From the NCBI GenBank assembly GCA_004295085.1, contig SHNF01000011.1, positions 124,001 to 188,000 on the forward strand: a stretch of DNA of 64,000 nucleotides, written 5' to 3'. This document shows positions 32,367-41,502 of the stretch, piece by piece. The position numbers and the translations under genes are program-made. Source of the DNA: Planctomycetota bacterium. Lineage in GTDB: Bacteria; Planctomycetota; UBA1135. The number at the start of each line of letters is the position of its first letter. The first letter of the stretch is position 1. The notes under the pieces were generated by a model that saw only the letters and a program-made list of their open reading frames with translations, searched no databases and had not been told where the DNA came from.

Positions 32367-33944
32367 ATGTCCCTCGACACCAAGCGGATCGTCATCGCGC
32401 TCCTGAGCGCGGCCTTCGTCCTGTCGCTGCTGTTCGTGCAGTGGATGGAGGTGTCGCGCCGGCGCGAGGAGGCGGGCCTGTCCGAGCCGCACGTCGCGGT
32501 GCCGGCCAGCAGCGAGAACTGCGTCGCGTGTCATGCGCAGGTCACTCCGGGCGTGGTGGACCACTGGAACGGCAGCACGCACGCCGAGAAGGGCGTCGGC
32601 TGCACCGAGTGCCACCGGGCCGACCCGGGCGACGCCGACGCGTTCGACCACTACGGCCAGGTCATCGCCGCGGTGGTCACCCCCCTCGACTGCGCCGCCT
32701 GCCACCGGGACGTGTTCGACGAGTTCGAGCGCAGCCACCACGCCAAGGGCGGCAACATCCTGGCGTCCCTGGACAACCGCCTGGCGGAGACCATCGAGGG
32801 CAACCGTGCGCCGTTCGACCCGCACTCGCCCACGCCGGGCATGGGCGTGAGCCAGGTCAACGGCATGGCCAGCGTCGCCATCGGCTGCCTGCAGTGCCAC
32901 GGCAGCAAGGTGGCCTTGCACGCCACCGATGGCGGCAAGATCACGGTGGACGAGCTGAAGCCCGGGCCGGACGGCAAGCCGACCGACCTGCAGGCGCTGG
33001 GCCGGATCCGCAAGGACGCCAACGGCAAGCCGGTGCTGCACCCGGACACCTGGCCCAACACCGGGATCGGCCGCATCAATCTCGACGGCTCGCTCGGCTC
33101 GTGCTCGGCCTGCCACAGCCGCCACGACTTCTCGCCGCGGCGGGCGCGCCAGCCGGAGAACTGCGGCAAGTGCCACCTCGGCCCGGACCACCCGCAGAAG
33201 GAGATCTACGAGGAGAGCAAGCACGGCGTGGCCTACCGCGACCTGCGCGAGACCTCCATGCACCTGGATGCCGACTCCTGGGTCCTGGGGCGCGACTACT
33301 CGGCCGCGCCCACTTGCGCGACGTGCCACATGAGCGGCAACGTGCGCAATGGCGGCCGGATCACCCACGACCCGGGCGAGCGCATCTCGTGGACCAACCG
33401 CCCACCGGTGAGCTTGCTGATGGACACCGACGTGAATCACGCGGTGATCCGGGAGGCGGACCCGGCCCGGCGCGCGGCCCTCACCACGGATTCGTGGCAG
33501 GACAAGCGCAACCGCATGCGCGAAGTGTGCTCCGTCTGCCACACCTCGGACTACGTCAACAACTTCTACAAGCAGTACGACGACTTCGTGGTGCTGTACA
33601 ACGAGAAGTTCGCGAAGCCGGGCCAGGACATCATCGGCGCGCTCCGGGCCAACGGCCTGCTCACCGCGCCCGACTTCGACGAGGAAATCGAGTGGACCTG
33701 GTACTACCTGTGGCACCACGAGGGGCGGCGCGCGCGCCACGGCGCTTCCATGATGGCGCCGGACTACGCCCACTGGCACGGCATGTTCGAGGTGGCCGAG
33801 CGCTTCTACCAGGAGCTGATCCCGCAGGCGCGCGAGCTCGCGCGCCGCGCCGCGGACGAAGGCAGGAACCGGGAGGCGGCCGCCGTCACCGCCGTCATCG
33901 ACGGAATCCTGGCCCGTCCGGAGCACCAATGGCAGGGACAATGA
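32367..33944 (+). CDS. Octaheme HAO-family multihaem cytochrome c
   Basis: 525 residues with an N-terminal signal-anchor (about 8-27) and eight CxxCH sites at 52, 79, 109, 174, 246, 266, 317 and 388, the haem count and spacing of hydroxylamine oxidoreductase. CHSRHDFSPRRAR, CGKCHLGPDHPQKEIY and SKHG are strong HAO signatures; D274-H275 fit the active-site Asp-His pair. After haem 8 comes YVNNFYKQYDDFVVLYNEKFAKP (in pieces, 396-418), the segment where oxidative HAOs hold the tyrosine that cross-links to the catalytic haem; Y401, Y404 and Y411 are candidates. Family members oxidise hydroxylamine or hydrazine, make NO, or reduce nitrite. Anammox genomes also have HAO-like proteins in Rieske/b clusters, as here. 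Confidence 0.9.
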   Translation: MSLDTKRIVIALLSAAFVLSLLFVQWMEVSRRREEAGLSEPHVAVPASSENCVACHAQVTPGVVDHWNGSTHAEKGVGCTECHRADPGDADAFDHYGQVIAAVVTPLDCAACHRDVFDEFERSHHAKGGNILASLDNRLAETIEGNRAPFDPHSPTPGMGVSQVNGMASVAIGCLQCHGSKVALHATDGGKITVDELKPGPDGKPTDLQALGRIRKDANGKPVLHPDTWPNTGIGRINLDGSLGSCSACHSRHDFSPRRARQPENCGKCHLGPDHPQKEIYEESKHGVAYRDLRETSMHLDADSWVLGRDYSAAPTCATCHMSGNVRNGGRITHDPGERISWTNRPPVSLLMDTDVNHAVIREADPARRAALTTDSWQDKRNRMREVCSVCHTSDYVNNFYKQYDDFVVLYNEKFAKPGQDIIGALRANGLLTAPDFDEEIEWTWYYLWHHEGRRARHGASMMAPDYAHWHGMFEVAERFYQELIPQARELARRAADEGRNREAAAVTAVIDGILARPEHQWQGQ

Positions 33945-33986
33945 GATTCCAACCCGATCGTCCGACGGCAAGAGGAGAATGACGCC

Positions 33987-36350
33987 ATGCTGCGACCCGA
34001 TCCTGACCGCCTGCTGCGGCGCGATTTCCTGAAGTGGCTGGGCGCCGGCACCGGCGTGGTCGCATTCTCGTGTTCCGACCGGCAGGAGGCCGGCCGCCTG
34101 GCCGGCTCCGGGGCCGCAGAGTCGGACCTGCACTGGGGCAAGGCGCCGTGCCGCTACTGCGGCACTGGCTGCGGCGTGGAGGTCGGCGTCCGCGACGGCA
34201 AGGTGCTGGCCGTGCGCGGTGACACCTCGAGCCCGGTCAACAAAGGCTTGTTGTGCGTCAAGGGCTATCACCTGCCCGCGATGCTGTACGGCCGGGATCG
34301 CCTGCTCCATCCGCAGCTGCGCCAGCCCGACGGCAGCCTGCGGCGCATCTCGTGGGACGAGGCGCTGGCCACGGTCGCGGGCAAGTACGCCGAGGCGCTG
34401 CAGGCGCACGGCCCCGGGGCCGTCGGCGTGTACGGCAGCGGCCAATGGACCGTGTTCGACGGCTACGCCGCGCTCAAATGGTGCAAGGGCGGACTCCGGA
34501 GCAACAACCTCGAGCCCAACGCGCGCCTGTGCATGGCCAGCGCCGTGTCCGGCTTCCTGGCGCAGTTCCAGAGCGACGAGCCCATGGGCTGCTACGAGGA
34601 CTTCGAGGCCGGTGACGACTTCGTGCTGTGGGGCGCCAACATGGCCGAGATGCATCCGGTGCTGTTCAGCCGCATCCTGGAGAGCAAGCGCCGCCGTCCG
34701 TCCGTGCGCATCGTGGACATCGCCACGCGCCGCACGCCCACCTCCGAGTACGCGGACATGTACGTCGAGTTCCGCCCCGGCACCGACCTGGCGCTGGCCA
34801 ACGGCATCCTGCACCTCCTGGTCCGGGAGAACCGCTGGTCGAAGGCGTTCGTGGCCGAGAACGTGGTGTTCCGGCGCGGCAGCGAGGACTTGCAGCAGAT
34901 CGGCTACGGCTGTTTCGGCGAACAGGCCGAGCGCTACACCTTCGAGGACCAGGCGCAGGAGGCCAGCTTCGAGGACCTGGAACGGTTCCTTGCCGGCTAC
35001 GCGCCCGGCCCGGTGAGCGACATCACCGGCGTGCCCGAGGCGCAGATCCGTGCCCTGGCCGAGATCTACGCCGACTACGGCCGCGGCACCGTGAGCCTGT
35101 GGTGCATGGGAGTGAATCAGCACGTGCGCGGCACGTGGATGAACAACCTGATCACGGACCTGCACCTGCTCACCGGCAAGATCGGCCGTCCCGGGGCCAA
35201 TCCCTTCAGTCTCACCGGGCAGCCCTCGGCCTGCGGCACCGTGCGCGAGGTCGGCACCACGTGCAACCGCCTGCCCGCGGACATGGTGGTGACCAACGAC
35301 GAGCACCGCAGGAAGGCGGAGCAGATCTGGGGGCTGCCGGAAGGAACGATTCCGGCGGTGCCGGGCCACCACGCGGTGGACCTGTTCCGCGCCTTCGCCC
35401 GCGGCGAGGTGAAAGTGCTGTGGGTGCAGACCACGAATCCATGGGTCACGCTGCCCAACCTGCAGCGCATGCAGCGCCGGCCCGGCGACGGCCGCTTCCT
35501 GGTGGTCAGCGACATCTATCCGACGCCGACCACCGACGCCGCCGACCTGATCCTGCCCGCCGCCGCCTGGGTGGAGCGCGAAGGCGTGTTCGGCAACTCG
35601 GAGCGGCGCACGCAGCAGTGGAACAAGCTGGTCGAGCCGCCCGGCGAGGCCCGCGAGGACGCGTGGCAGATCATGCAGGTGGCCCGGCGCATGGGCATGG
35701 GCCACCTGTTCCCCTGGCCGGAGGAGGACTGGCATGCGCCCATGTTCGAGGAGTACCGCAGCTTCACTCTGGGCACGGGCAAGGACCTGGCGTCCTATGC
35801 ACAACTGCAGCGCACCCGCGGCCTGCTGTGGCCGGTGGTGGACGGCAAGGAGACGCGGTACCGCTACGCCGCCGGGTTCGATCCGTACGTCAAGAAGGCC
35901 AGAGGCGTGCACTTCTACAAGGCCAAGGGCTATGGCGAGAAGGCGGCGCTGTGGCTGCGCCCCTATCACCCCCCCGCCGAGTCGCCCGACGCCGAGTACC
36001 CGCTGTGGCTGTGCACGGGACGCGTGCTGGAGCACTGGCACACGGGCTCGATGACGCGGCGCGTGCGCCAGCTGCACCAGGCGGTGCCGGAAGCCTACGT
36101 CGAAGTCAACGCGGCGGACGCCGCCGCCCTGGGCATCAAGGACGGCGACCGCGTGCGCCTGGTGTCGCGGCGCGGCAGCCTGGAGCTGGGCGCGCGCGTC
36201 GACGGGCGCGGGCAACCGCCGCCGGGCTCCGTGTTCGTGCCGTTCTTCGACGAGCACTGCCGGATCAATGCGCTGACCCTGGACGCGATGTGCAACATCA
36301 GCAAGGAGCCCGACTACAAGAAGTGCGCGGTCCGGCTGGAGCGGGCATGA
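33987..36350 (+). CDS. napA: Periplasmic nitrate reductase catalytic subunit NapA
   Basis: 787 residues. Tat signal RRDFLKWLGAG (11-21); [4Fe-4S] ligands C55, C58, C62 and C90 (CRYCGTGCGVEVGV ... LLCVKG); molybdenum ligand C182 in NARLCMASAV, then DEPMGCYEDFE and LWGANMAEMHP, all closely NapA. It reduces nitrate to nitrite in the periplasm at bis-MGD. A little shorter than proteobacterial NapA (about 830). No napD, napC, napG or napH is found; electrons probably come from the Rieske/b/HAO genes just upstream, 42 bases before the start. The assimilatory Nas family is the nearest alternative, but the Tat signal and NapB partner exclude it. Confidence 0.93.
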   Translation: MLRPDPDRLLRRDFLKWLGAGTGVVAFSCSDRQEAGRLAGSGAAESDLHWGKAPCRYCGTGCGVEVGVRDGKVLAVRGDTSSPVNKGLLCVKGYHLPAMLYGRDRLLHPQLRQPDGSLRRISWDEALATVAGKYAEALQAHGPGAVGVYGSGQWTVFDGYAALKWCKGGLRSNNLEPNARLCMASAVSGFLAQFQSDEPMGCYEDFEAGDDFVLWGANMAEMHPVLFSRILESKRRRPSVRIVDIATRRTPTSEYADMYVEFRPGTDLALANGILHLLVRENRWSKAFVAENVVFRRGSEDLQQIGYGCFGEQAERYTFEDQAQEASFEDLERFLAGYAPGPVSDITGVPEAQIRALAEIYADYGRGTVSLWCMGVNQHVRGTWMNNLITDLHLLTGKIGRPGANPFSLTGQPSACGTVREVGTTCNRLPADMVVTNDEHRRKAEQIWGLPEGTIPAVPGHHAVDLFRAFARGEVKVLWVQTTNPWVTLPNLQRMQRRPGDGRFLVVSDIYPTPTTDAADLILPAAAWVEREGVFGNSERRTQQWNKLVEPPGEAREDAWQIMQVARRMGMGHLFPWPEEDWHAPMFEEYRSFTLGTGKDLASYAQLQRTRGLLWPVVDGKETRYRYAAGFDPYVKKARGVHFYKAKGYGEKAALWLRPYHPPAESPDAEYPLWLCTGRVLEHWHTGSMTRRVRQLHQAVPEAYVEVNAADAAALGIKDGDRVRLVSRRGSLELGARVDGRGQPPPGSVFVPFFDEHCRINALTLDAMCNISKEPDYKKCAVRLERA

Positions 36351-36871
36351 AGCGCGCCCTGTGGCTGCTGGCGCTGCTGCCGGCGTGCCGCGAGGCGCCG
36401 CCGCCGGGTCCGCAGAAGACGGCCGCGGCGCAGCGGGCAGAACGGCGCCTGTTCGACGGCGCTCCGCCGGTGATTCCGCACCAGAGCTTCGGGGTCGCCT
36501 GCATCTCCTGCCACAACGAGCGCGGCCTGGAGGTCGCCGGCGTCGGGTTCGCGCCGCCGTCGCCGCACGCGGACACGCGCGGCATGAGCGCCATCAGCCG
36601 CTGCACGCAGTGCCACGTGTTCCGCGCCACCGAGGCGCTGTTCGGCGCCAACGACTTCGACGGCCTGCGCCAGGACCTGCGCCGCGGCGCGCGTCTCTAC
36701 GGCGGGGCGCCTCCGGTCATCCCGCACCAGGTCTTCATGCGCGAGAACTGCCGCGCCTGCCATTCCGGTCCGGCGGCCCGCGAGGAGGTGCGCTGCTCCC
36801 ATCCGGAGCGCGCCCGCTGCGTGCAGTGCCACGTCCCCGCCACCGGCGCTCCCGACTTCGCGCGCGAGTAG
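36347..36871 (+). CDS. napB: Tetraheme, internally duplicated NapB-like cytochrome lipoprotein
   Basis: 174 residues, start overlapping the napA stop (ATGA). The N-terminus looks like a lipoprotein signal (LLPAC, Cys14). NapB is normally diheme; this protein has four haem motifs, CISCH (52), CTQCH (86), CRACH (135) and CVQCH (158). The part DGAPPVIPHQSF...CISCH...CTQCHV is repeated as GGAPPVIPHQVF...CRACH...CVQCHV: each half keeps the PPxIPH histidine that serves as distal haem ligand in NapB. So two NapB units are fused in tandem, giving a four-haem wire that hands electrons to NapA, probably tethered to a membrane by lipid. Confidence 0.85.
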   Translation: MKRALWLLALLPACREAPPPGPQKTAAAQRAERRLFDGAPPVIPHQSFGVACISCHNERGLEVAGVGFAPPSPHADTRGMSAISRCTQCHVFRATEALFGANDFDGLRQDLRRGARLYGGAPPVIPHQVFMRENCRACHSGPAAREEVRCSHPERARCVQCHVPATGAPDFARE

Positions 36872-36894
36872 GCCGCGGGAACGGGCCGTAGCGG

Positions 36895-38097
36895 CTAGAA
36901 CGGCAGGGTGGCTTGGACGAAGATCCAGGTCTGGTCCGCGCCGTTCTGGATGGCGTCGCCGGCGAAGAACTGGGCCACTCCCGTCCAGATCTCCAGCCGG
37001 TTCAGGAAGCTGCCCCGGAGGGTCACGTCGATCTCGGTGCCCACGTTGCCGTCCGTGCCGCTGGCCACGGCGCCGGCGCCGCCCACGCCGGTGTACAGCG
37101 CGTCGTCCTCGCTGGCCAGGTTCAGCCAGTGCACGTCCCCGCTGATGCCCCAGCCGTTGCCCAGGGGCCACCAGGAGCGCACCACGAGGTCCTGAATGTT
37201 CTGCCACACCACGATGTCGGCATAGCCCTGATAAGCGTGGTCGAAGTTGAACAGGCGGAAGAATGTGCCGCTGTCGCCGTCGCTGGGATCCTCGTCCCCG
37301 CTGGCCAGCTCGTAGCCCAGGCCCACGCGGGCGCCGTCCGCGCCCTGGAAGTTCCAGTCCAGGCGCCCGGCCACGGCATAGGCGAAAGCGTCGAGCGGAC
37401 CGTGGTCTCCCACCTGCACCGCCGCCTCGGCGTTCCAGGTGAGGGTGCCGGGTCCGCCGTCCACCAGCGCGCCGACGGTGTAATCGTCCAGTCCCATGGC
37501 ATTGCGGCGCAGGACATAGCCGTCCACCGACAGCGGCGCACCGTTCCACTGGCCGTACAGGCCGCCAAACTCACTGTCGGGGGCGTTGTTGACCTGGTTC
37601 TCGACCGGGCTGGTCCAGAACAGATCGCCCTGCCAGCGGCCGTCCCCGGTGGCCAGCACCGCGCGCGCGCCGTCCCAGGCGCGGCCCACCTGCGACCAGT
37701 CCAGCGGCGAGATCATGCGCTGGTTGCCGTACTGCATCTCGAAGCGCCCGACCTGCACCTCGATGGTGTCCAACACGTTGTGGAGGGTGCCGTAGCCCTG
37801 GTGCAGGAAGCTCTCCGACTGCCCGCCCTGGTCCAGCACGGTCTCCTGGAACTGCACGAAGCCGCTCAGGTTCTCGTCGAAGGTCGCGTCGAGGTGGACG
37901 CGGAAGCGGCCGGTGCCCTCGCTGCGCGAGGAGGCGTTGCGCACCGGCGGCAGCGGGTCGTGCGACTCCCAGCGCAGGCGGATGTCGCCGCCGAGCACAA
38001 GCTTCTCGATGCCGATCGACTGGAGCACCGGTTTCTCCTCCGGCACGGTCGTGGGCGGGTCCTGCGGCGGGGTCAGCAGCGCGAGGAGGTGCAGCAT
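36895..38097 (-). CDS. Alginate-export-type outer-membrane beta-barrel, copy 1
   Basis: 400 residues from the ATG at 38097. A short, weak hydrophobic N-terminus ([11 protein letters not shown]) is followed by alternating strands with aromatic girdles and terminal phenylalanine (QATLPF), as in outer-membrane barrels. [32 protein letters not shown] and LEWNER-like turns match the alginate-export (AlgE-like) porin family. It converges on napB with 23 bases between the stops. In non-alginate organisms such barrels are general or anion porins; beside exported nitrate enzymes it may let nitrate or nitrite pass the outer membrane. Confidence 0.75.
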   Translation of the reverse strand: MLHLLALLTPPQDPPTTVPEEKPVLQSIGIEKLVLGGDIRLRWESHDPLPPVRNASSRSEGTGRFRVHLDATFDENLSGFVQFQETVLDQGGQSESFLHQGYGTLHNVLDTIEVQVGRFEMQYGNQRMISPLDWSQVGRAWDGARAVLATGDGRWQGDLFWTSPVENQVNNAPDSEFGGLYGQWNGAPLSVDGYVLRRNAMGLDDYTVGALVDGGPGTLTWNAEAAVQVGDHGPLDAFAYAVAGRLDWNFQGADGARVGLGYELASGDEDPSDGDSGTFFRLFNFDHAYQGYADIVVWQNIQDLVVRSWWPLGNGWGISGDVHWLNLASEDDALYTGVGGAGAVASGTDGNVGTEIDVTLRGSFLNRLEIWTGVAQFFAGDAIQNGADQTWIFVQATLPF

Positions 38098-38119
38098 GAG
38101 GGGGGTCCTGGGTGCGGCG

Positions 38120-39328
38120 CTAGAAGCGCAGTCCGAGCTGGACGTAGCCGTAGAACAGGTCGTCGCTGTTGGCCACGGCGCTGCCGGCGGAGAAGTAGGC
38201 GCCGCCGATGCTGAGGGTGAAGTTGTCGGTGAGATTGCCCTCGGCGTACAGGTCCAGCTCCGTGCCGATGTTGTCGGAGAGGGTGCTGGGCACCTGCGGG
38301 CGGCCGGGGAGCGCATAGATGTCGTCCTCGTTGGCCTGCTTGCTGAAGTGGTGCAGCTCGGCGTGGAAGGTCCAGCGCTCGTTCCACTCCAGCCAGTAGC
38401 GGGCCGCGAGGTCGATCAGGTTGGACCAGGTCACGACGTCGGCGATGCCGTTCCAGGAGTGGGTCTCCATGAACAGCGGCCGGAAGGTCTCGACCTCGCC
38501 GTTGCCCGGCGTGTCGTCGCCGGTGGCGTAGCTCCACTCCACGCCGACGTTGTGGCCGCCATCCAGCGCGTACCACAGGTGCAGGACGTAGGCCTGCGCG
38601 TACAGGTCGCGGTTGCCGGCGGCGCGGCCGTCCTCCAGGATCGCCTCGGCGTTCCAGTGCAGGCCCTGGAAGGCCTCGCCGTAGGCGCGCGCGCCGTAGG
38701 CCTTGATGTCGCGGTCGGGGTTGTTCGGGCTGTTCTTGCGCATGGCATAGGTGTCGAGCAGGAAGCTGTCCCAGTCCCACACGCCGTACACGCCGTAGAA
38801 GTCGGTGCCGGAATTGGAGGACCCCTGCCCCTCCACGGCCTCGGTCACGAACACCGTGAGGTCGAGGTTCTGCCAGCGCCCGCTGCCCAGCAGGCCGTCG
38901 AAGGTGTTGGGATTCACGCGCCAGTCGTCGGGCGCCACCATGCGCCCCTCGCCGTAGAACTGCTCGAAGCGGCCGGCCTGCAGGCGGTACTCGCCGAGCA
39001 GCTGGTCCAGCTCCAGGTAGCCCTGGTGCAGGTCTGTGGTCGAAACGGAGCCCTGATCCACCACCGAGTGCTGCACCTGCAGGAAGGCGCGCAGATACTC
39101 GTCCACCTGCGCGTCCAGCTGCAGGCGGGCGCGCAGGGAGTTCTCGTGGAAGCTGTCGGCGCCGGTGACGGGGATGCCCGGGCTCTTGCCTTCCGCGCGC
39201 GCGCGCAGCTCGCCGCCGATGGTCAGACGCTCGATGCCGGAGTCCGTGATCACCAGCCCGCGCGTCTCCTCCTGCGCACCCAGCGCCGGGGCGAGCAGGA
39301 GCAGCGTCAGGAGGGCCGGGCGGCCCAT
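38120..39328 (-). CDS. Alginate-export-type outer-membrane beta-barrel, copy 2
   Basis: 402 residues with a clear signal peptide ([14 protein letters not shown]); an in-frame ATG 11 codons earlier is possible. The barrel repeats the landmarks of the neighbouring copy: [51 protein letters not shown], and final LGLRF. The two genes lie head-to-tail with 22 bases between and clearly arose by duplication, though they have diverged. It is upstream copy of the pair and probably carries the promoter, in the 137-base gap to typA. Confidence 0.78.
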   Translation of the reverse strand: MGRPALLTLLLLAPALGAQEETRGLVITDSGIERLTIGGELRARAEGKSPGIPVTGADSFHENSLRARLQLDAQVDEYLRAFLQVQHSVVDQGSVSTTDLHQGYLELDQLLGEYRLQAGRFEQFYGEGRMVAPDDWRVNPNTFDGLLGSGRWQNLDLTVFVTEAVEGQGSSNSGTDFYGVYGVWDWDSFLLDTYAMRKNSPNNPDRDIKAYGARAYGEAFQGLHWNAEAILEDGRAAGNRDLYAQAYVLHLWYALDGGHNVGVEWSYATGDDTPGNGEVETFRPLFMETHSWNGIADVVTWSNLIDLAARYWLEWNERWTFHAELHHFSKQANEDDIYALPGRPQVPSTLSDNIGTELDLYAEGNLTDNFTLSIGGAYFSAGSAVANSDDLFYGYVQLGLRF

Positions 39329-39465
39329 GGCCGGTCGTCGCGAGGGGGCAAGGGAAGCCATGGAGCCGGGATGGTCCCAAAGCCCGGGGCCGGATGCCAG
39401 TCCCCGCACGGCGGCGAGCCGGCCGGCCGCGGCGGTAAGATTCCGGGCTCGGAACTTCCCGGCCA

Positions 39466-41265
39466 ATGCCGCGAGCACTGCGCAACGTCGCCATCATCGC
39501 CCACGTGGACCACGGCAAGACCACGCTGGTGGACGGTCTGTTCCGCGAGGCCGGCGGCCTGGCGCGGGCGCAGATGAGCGGCGAGCGCCTCATGGACCGC
39601 AACGACCTGGAGCGGGAGCGCGGCATCACCATCCTGAGCAAGAACGCCTCCATCGACTGGGAAGGCGTGCGCATCAACCTCATCGACACCCCCGGCCACG
39701 CCGACTTCGGCGGCCAGGTGGAGCGGGTGCTCAGCATGGCCGACGGCGCCCTGCTGCTGGTGGACGCCTTCGAAGGCCCGATGCCGCAGACCCGCTTCGT
39801 GCTGCGCAAGGCCTTCGAGAACCGCCTGCGCCCGATCGTGGTGCTCAACAAGATGGACCGGCCCGAGGCGCGCCCGGAGGGCGTCATCAGCGAGGTCTTC
39901 GACCTGTTCGTGGAACTGGGAGCCGAGGAGCTGGCCCTCGACTTCCCGGTGATCTACGCCTCGGCGCGCGAGCGCTGGGCCGGGACCACGGTGGACGATC
40001 GGGGCCGCGGCATGGCGCCGCTGCTAGACGCCATCCTGGAGCAGGTGCCGGCGCCGCGGGCGGACGCCGGCGGCCCGCTGCGCTTTCAGGTGAGCACGCT
40101 CGACTGGAGCGACTTCGTGGGCCGCATCGGCATCGGCCGGGTGCACGGGGGGGCCCTGCGCAAGGGCGCCAGCGTGGCCGTGGTCCACAACGACGGCAGT
40201 GACCGGCCGGGCCGGGTCAAGGAGCTGTACGTGTTCGCGGGCATGGAGCGGGTCCCGGCCGAAGTGGTGGAGGCCGGCGACATCGGCGCCGTGGCCGGGA
40301 TCGAGGAGCTTGGCCTCGGCGACTCGCTGTGCCAGCCGGACCGGGTGCAGCCCCTGCCGCCGATCCGGGTCGAGGAACCGACCATCGAGATGGAGTTCCG
40401 GGTCAACGACGGGCCGTACGCCGGCATCGAGGGCACGTACGTCACCTCGCGCCAGCTGCGCGAGCGCCTGCTGCGCGCCGGAATGATGGATCCCGCCCTG
40501 CGCGTGCGCGCCGAGACCGCCGACGGCTTCCAGGTGGCCGGGCGCGGCGTCCTGCACCTCGGGATCCTGATCGAGAACATGCGCCGCGAGGGCTACGAGT
40601 TCTGCGTGGGCAAGCCCATCGTCCTCACCAAGGAGGAGGACGGGCGGCGCCTGGAGCCCATGGAAGAGGCGCGCGTCGAGTTCCCGGACGAGTACCTGGG
40701 CAAGGTCATGGAGTTCTTCGGCCAGCGCGGCGCCGAGATCAAGGAGATGGAGCGCCGCGGCAAGGAGACCATCCTCACCATGCACGCCCCCACCCGCGGG
40801 CTGATCGGCGCGCGCACCAGCCTGCTGAACCTGACGCGCGGCGAGGGCACCATCCACACCTTGTTCATCGGCTACGCCCCGGAACTGCCCGGCCTGGTCA
40901 ACCGCCGCAGCGGCGCCCTGGTGGCCACCGACCTGGGCAAGGCCACCACGTACGCCCTGCGCGACCTCGAAGACCGCGGCGAGTTCTTCATTCGCCCCGG
41001 CGACCCGGTGTACGCCGGCATGGTGGTGGGCGAGAACAACAAGGACAGCGACCTGCCGCTGAACGTGGTCAAGGAGAAGAAGCTCACCAACATGCGGGCC
41101 GCGGGCAAGGACATCGAGGTCAAGCTGCGCCCGCCGCGCCTGATGAGCCTGGAGATGTTCCTGGAGTACCTGGCCGACGACGAGCTGCTGGAAGTGACTC
41201 CCGGCTCGCTGCGCCTGCGCAAGCGCGCGCTGCACGCCCGGGTGCAGCGCCGGGCGACGGTCTAG
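39466..41265 (+). CDS. typA: Ribosome-associated GTPase TypA/BipA
   Basis: 599 residues, the full family length. GTPase motifs: AHVDHGKTT (G1, near 12-20), GITIL (G2), [10 protein letters not shown] (G3), NKMD (G4). Elongation-factor-like domains follow, with the typA-specific C-terminal part ([28 protein letters not shown]) near 520-550. It helps ribosome assembly and stress adaptation. A TAAGAT hexamer 24 bases before the ATG might be the -10. It separates the nitrogen island from the secreted dehydrogenase pair. Confidence 0.95.
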   Translation: MPRALRNVAIIAHVDHGKTTLVDGLFREAGGLARAQMSGERLMDRNDLERERGITILSKNASIDWEGVRINLIDTPGHADFGGQVERVLSMADGALLLVDAFEGPMPQTRFVLRKAFENRLRPIVVLNKMDRPEARPEGVISEVFDLFVELGAEELALDFPVIYASARERWAGTTVDDRGRGMAPLLDAILEQVPAPRADAGGPLRFQVSTLDWSDFVGRIGIGRVHGGALRKGASVAVVHNDGSDRPGRVKELYVFAGMERVPAEVVEAGDIGAVAGIEELGLGDSLCQPDRVQPLPPIRVEEPTIEMEFRVNDGPYAGIEGTYVTSRQLRERLLRAGMMDPALRVRAETADGFQVAGRGVLHLGILIENMRREGYEFCVGKPIVLTKEEDGRRLEPMEEARVEFPDEYLGKVMEFFGQRGAEIKEMERRGKETILTMHAPTRGLIGARTSLLNLTRGEGTIHTLFIGYAPELPGLVNRRSGALVATDLGKATTYALRDLEDRGEFFIRPGDPVYAGMVVGENNKDSDLPLNVVKEKKLTNMRAAGKDIEVKLRPPRLMSLEMFLEYLADDELLEVTPGSLRLRKRALHARVQRRATV

Positions 41266-41502
41266 GGGCCGCGCCTACCGGAAGCGGAAGCTCAGCACTG
41301 CGGACGCGGGCGCAGGGGGTCGGTGCCGGGCGCCGTTTCCGGGTGCGGCTGGGCGCCGCGCTCCGCAAGTCATGGAGGCGGGCAAGCTTACCGCCGGACA
41401 GCCAGTCCGCGGCGGCACTGCGGGAAGCCTGATTCAAAGCCCGGAACTACGTATTCTTCCGTACTTCGACCACCTCCCTGCCCCCCGGAGCCCGCAGCCA
41501 CC

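Noticed and set aside
32367..33944. Hydrazine dehydrogenase or anammox identity
   Set aside because: HAO-family proteins are broad; no hydrazine synthase subunits are present and the window gives no proof of anammox.
32304..36257. 1300-codon frame on the minus strand across HAO and napA
   Set aside because: Antisense shadow; the translation has no recognisable domain while the plus strand has complete HAO and NapA.
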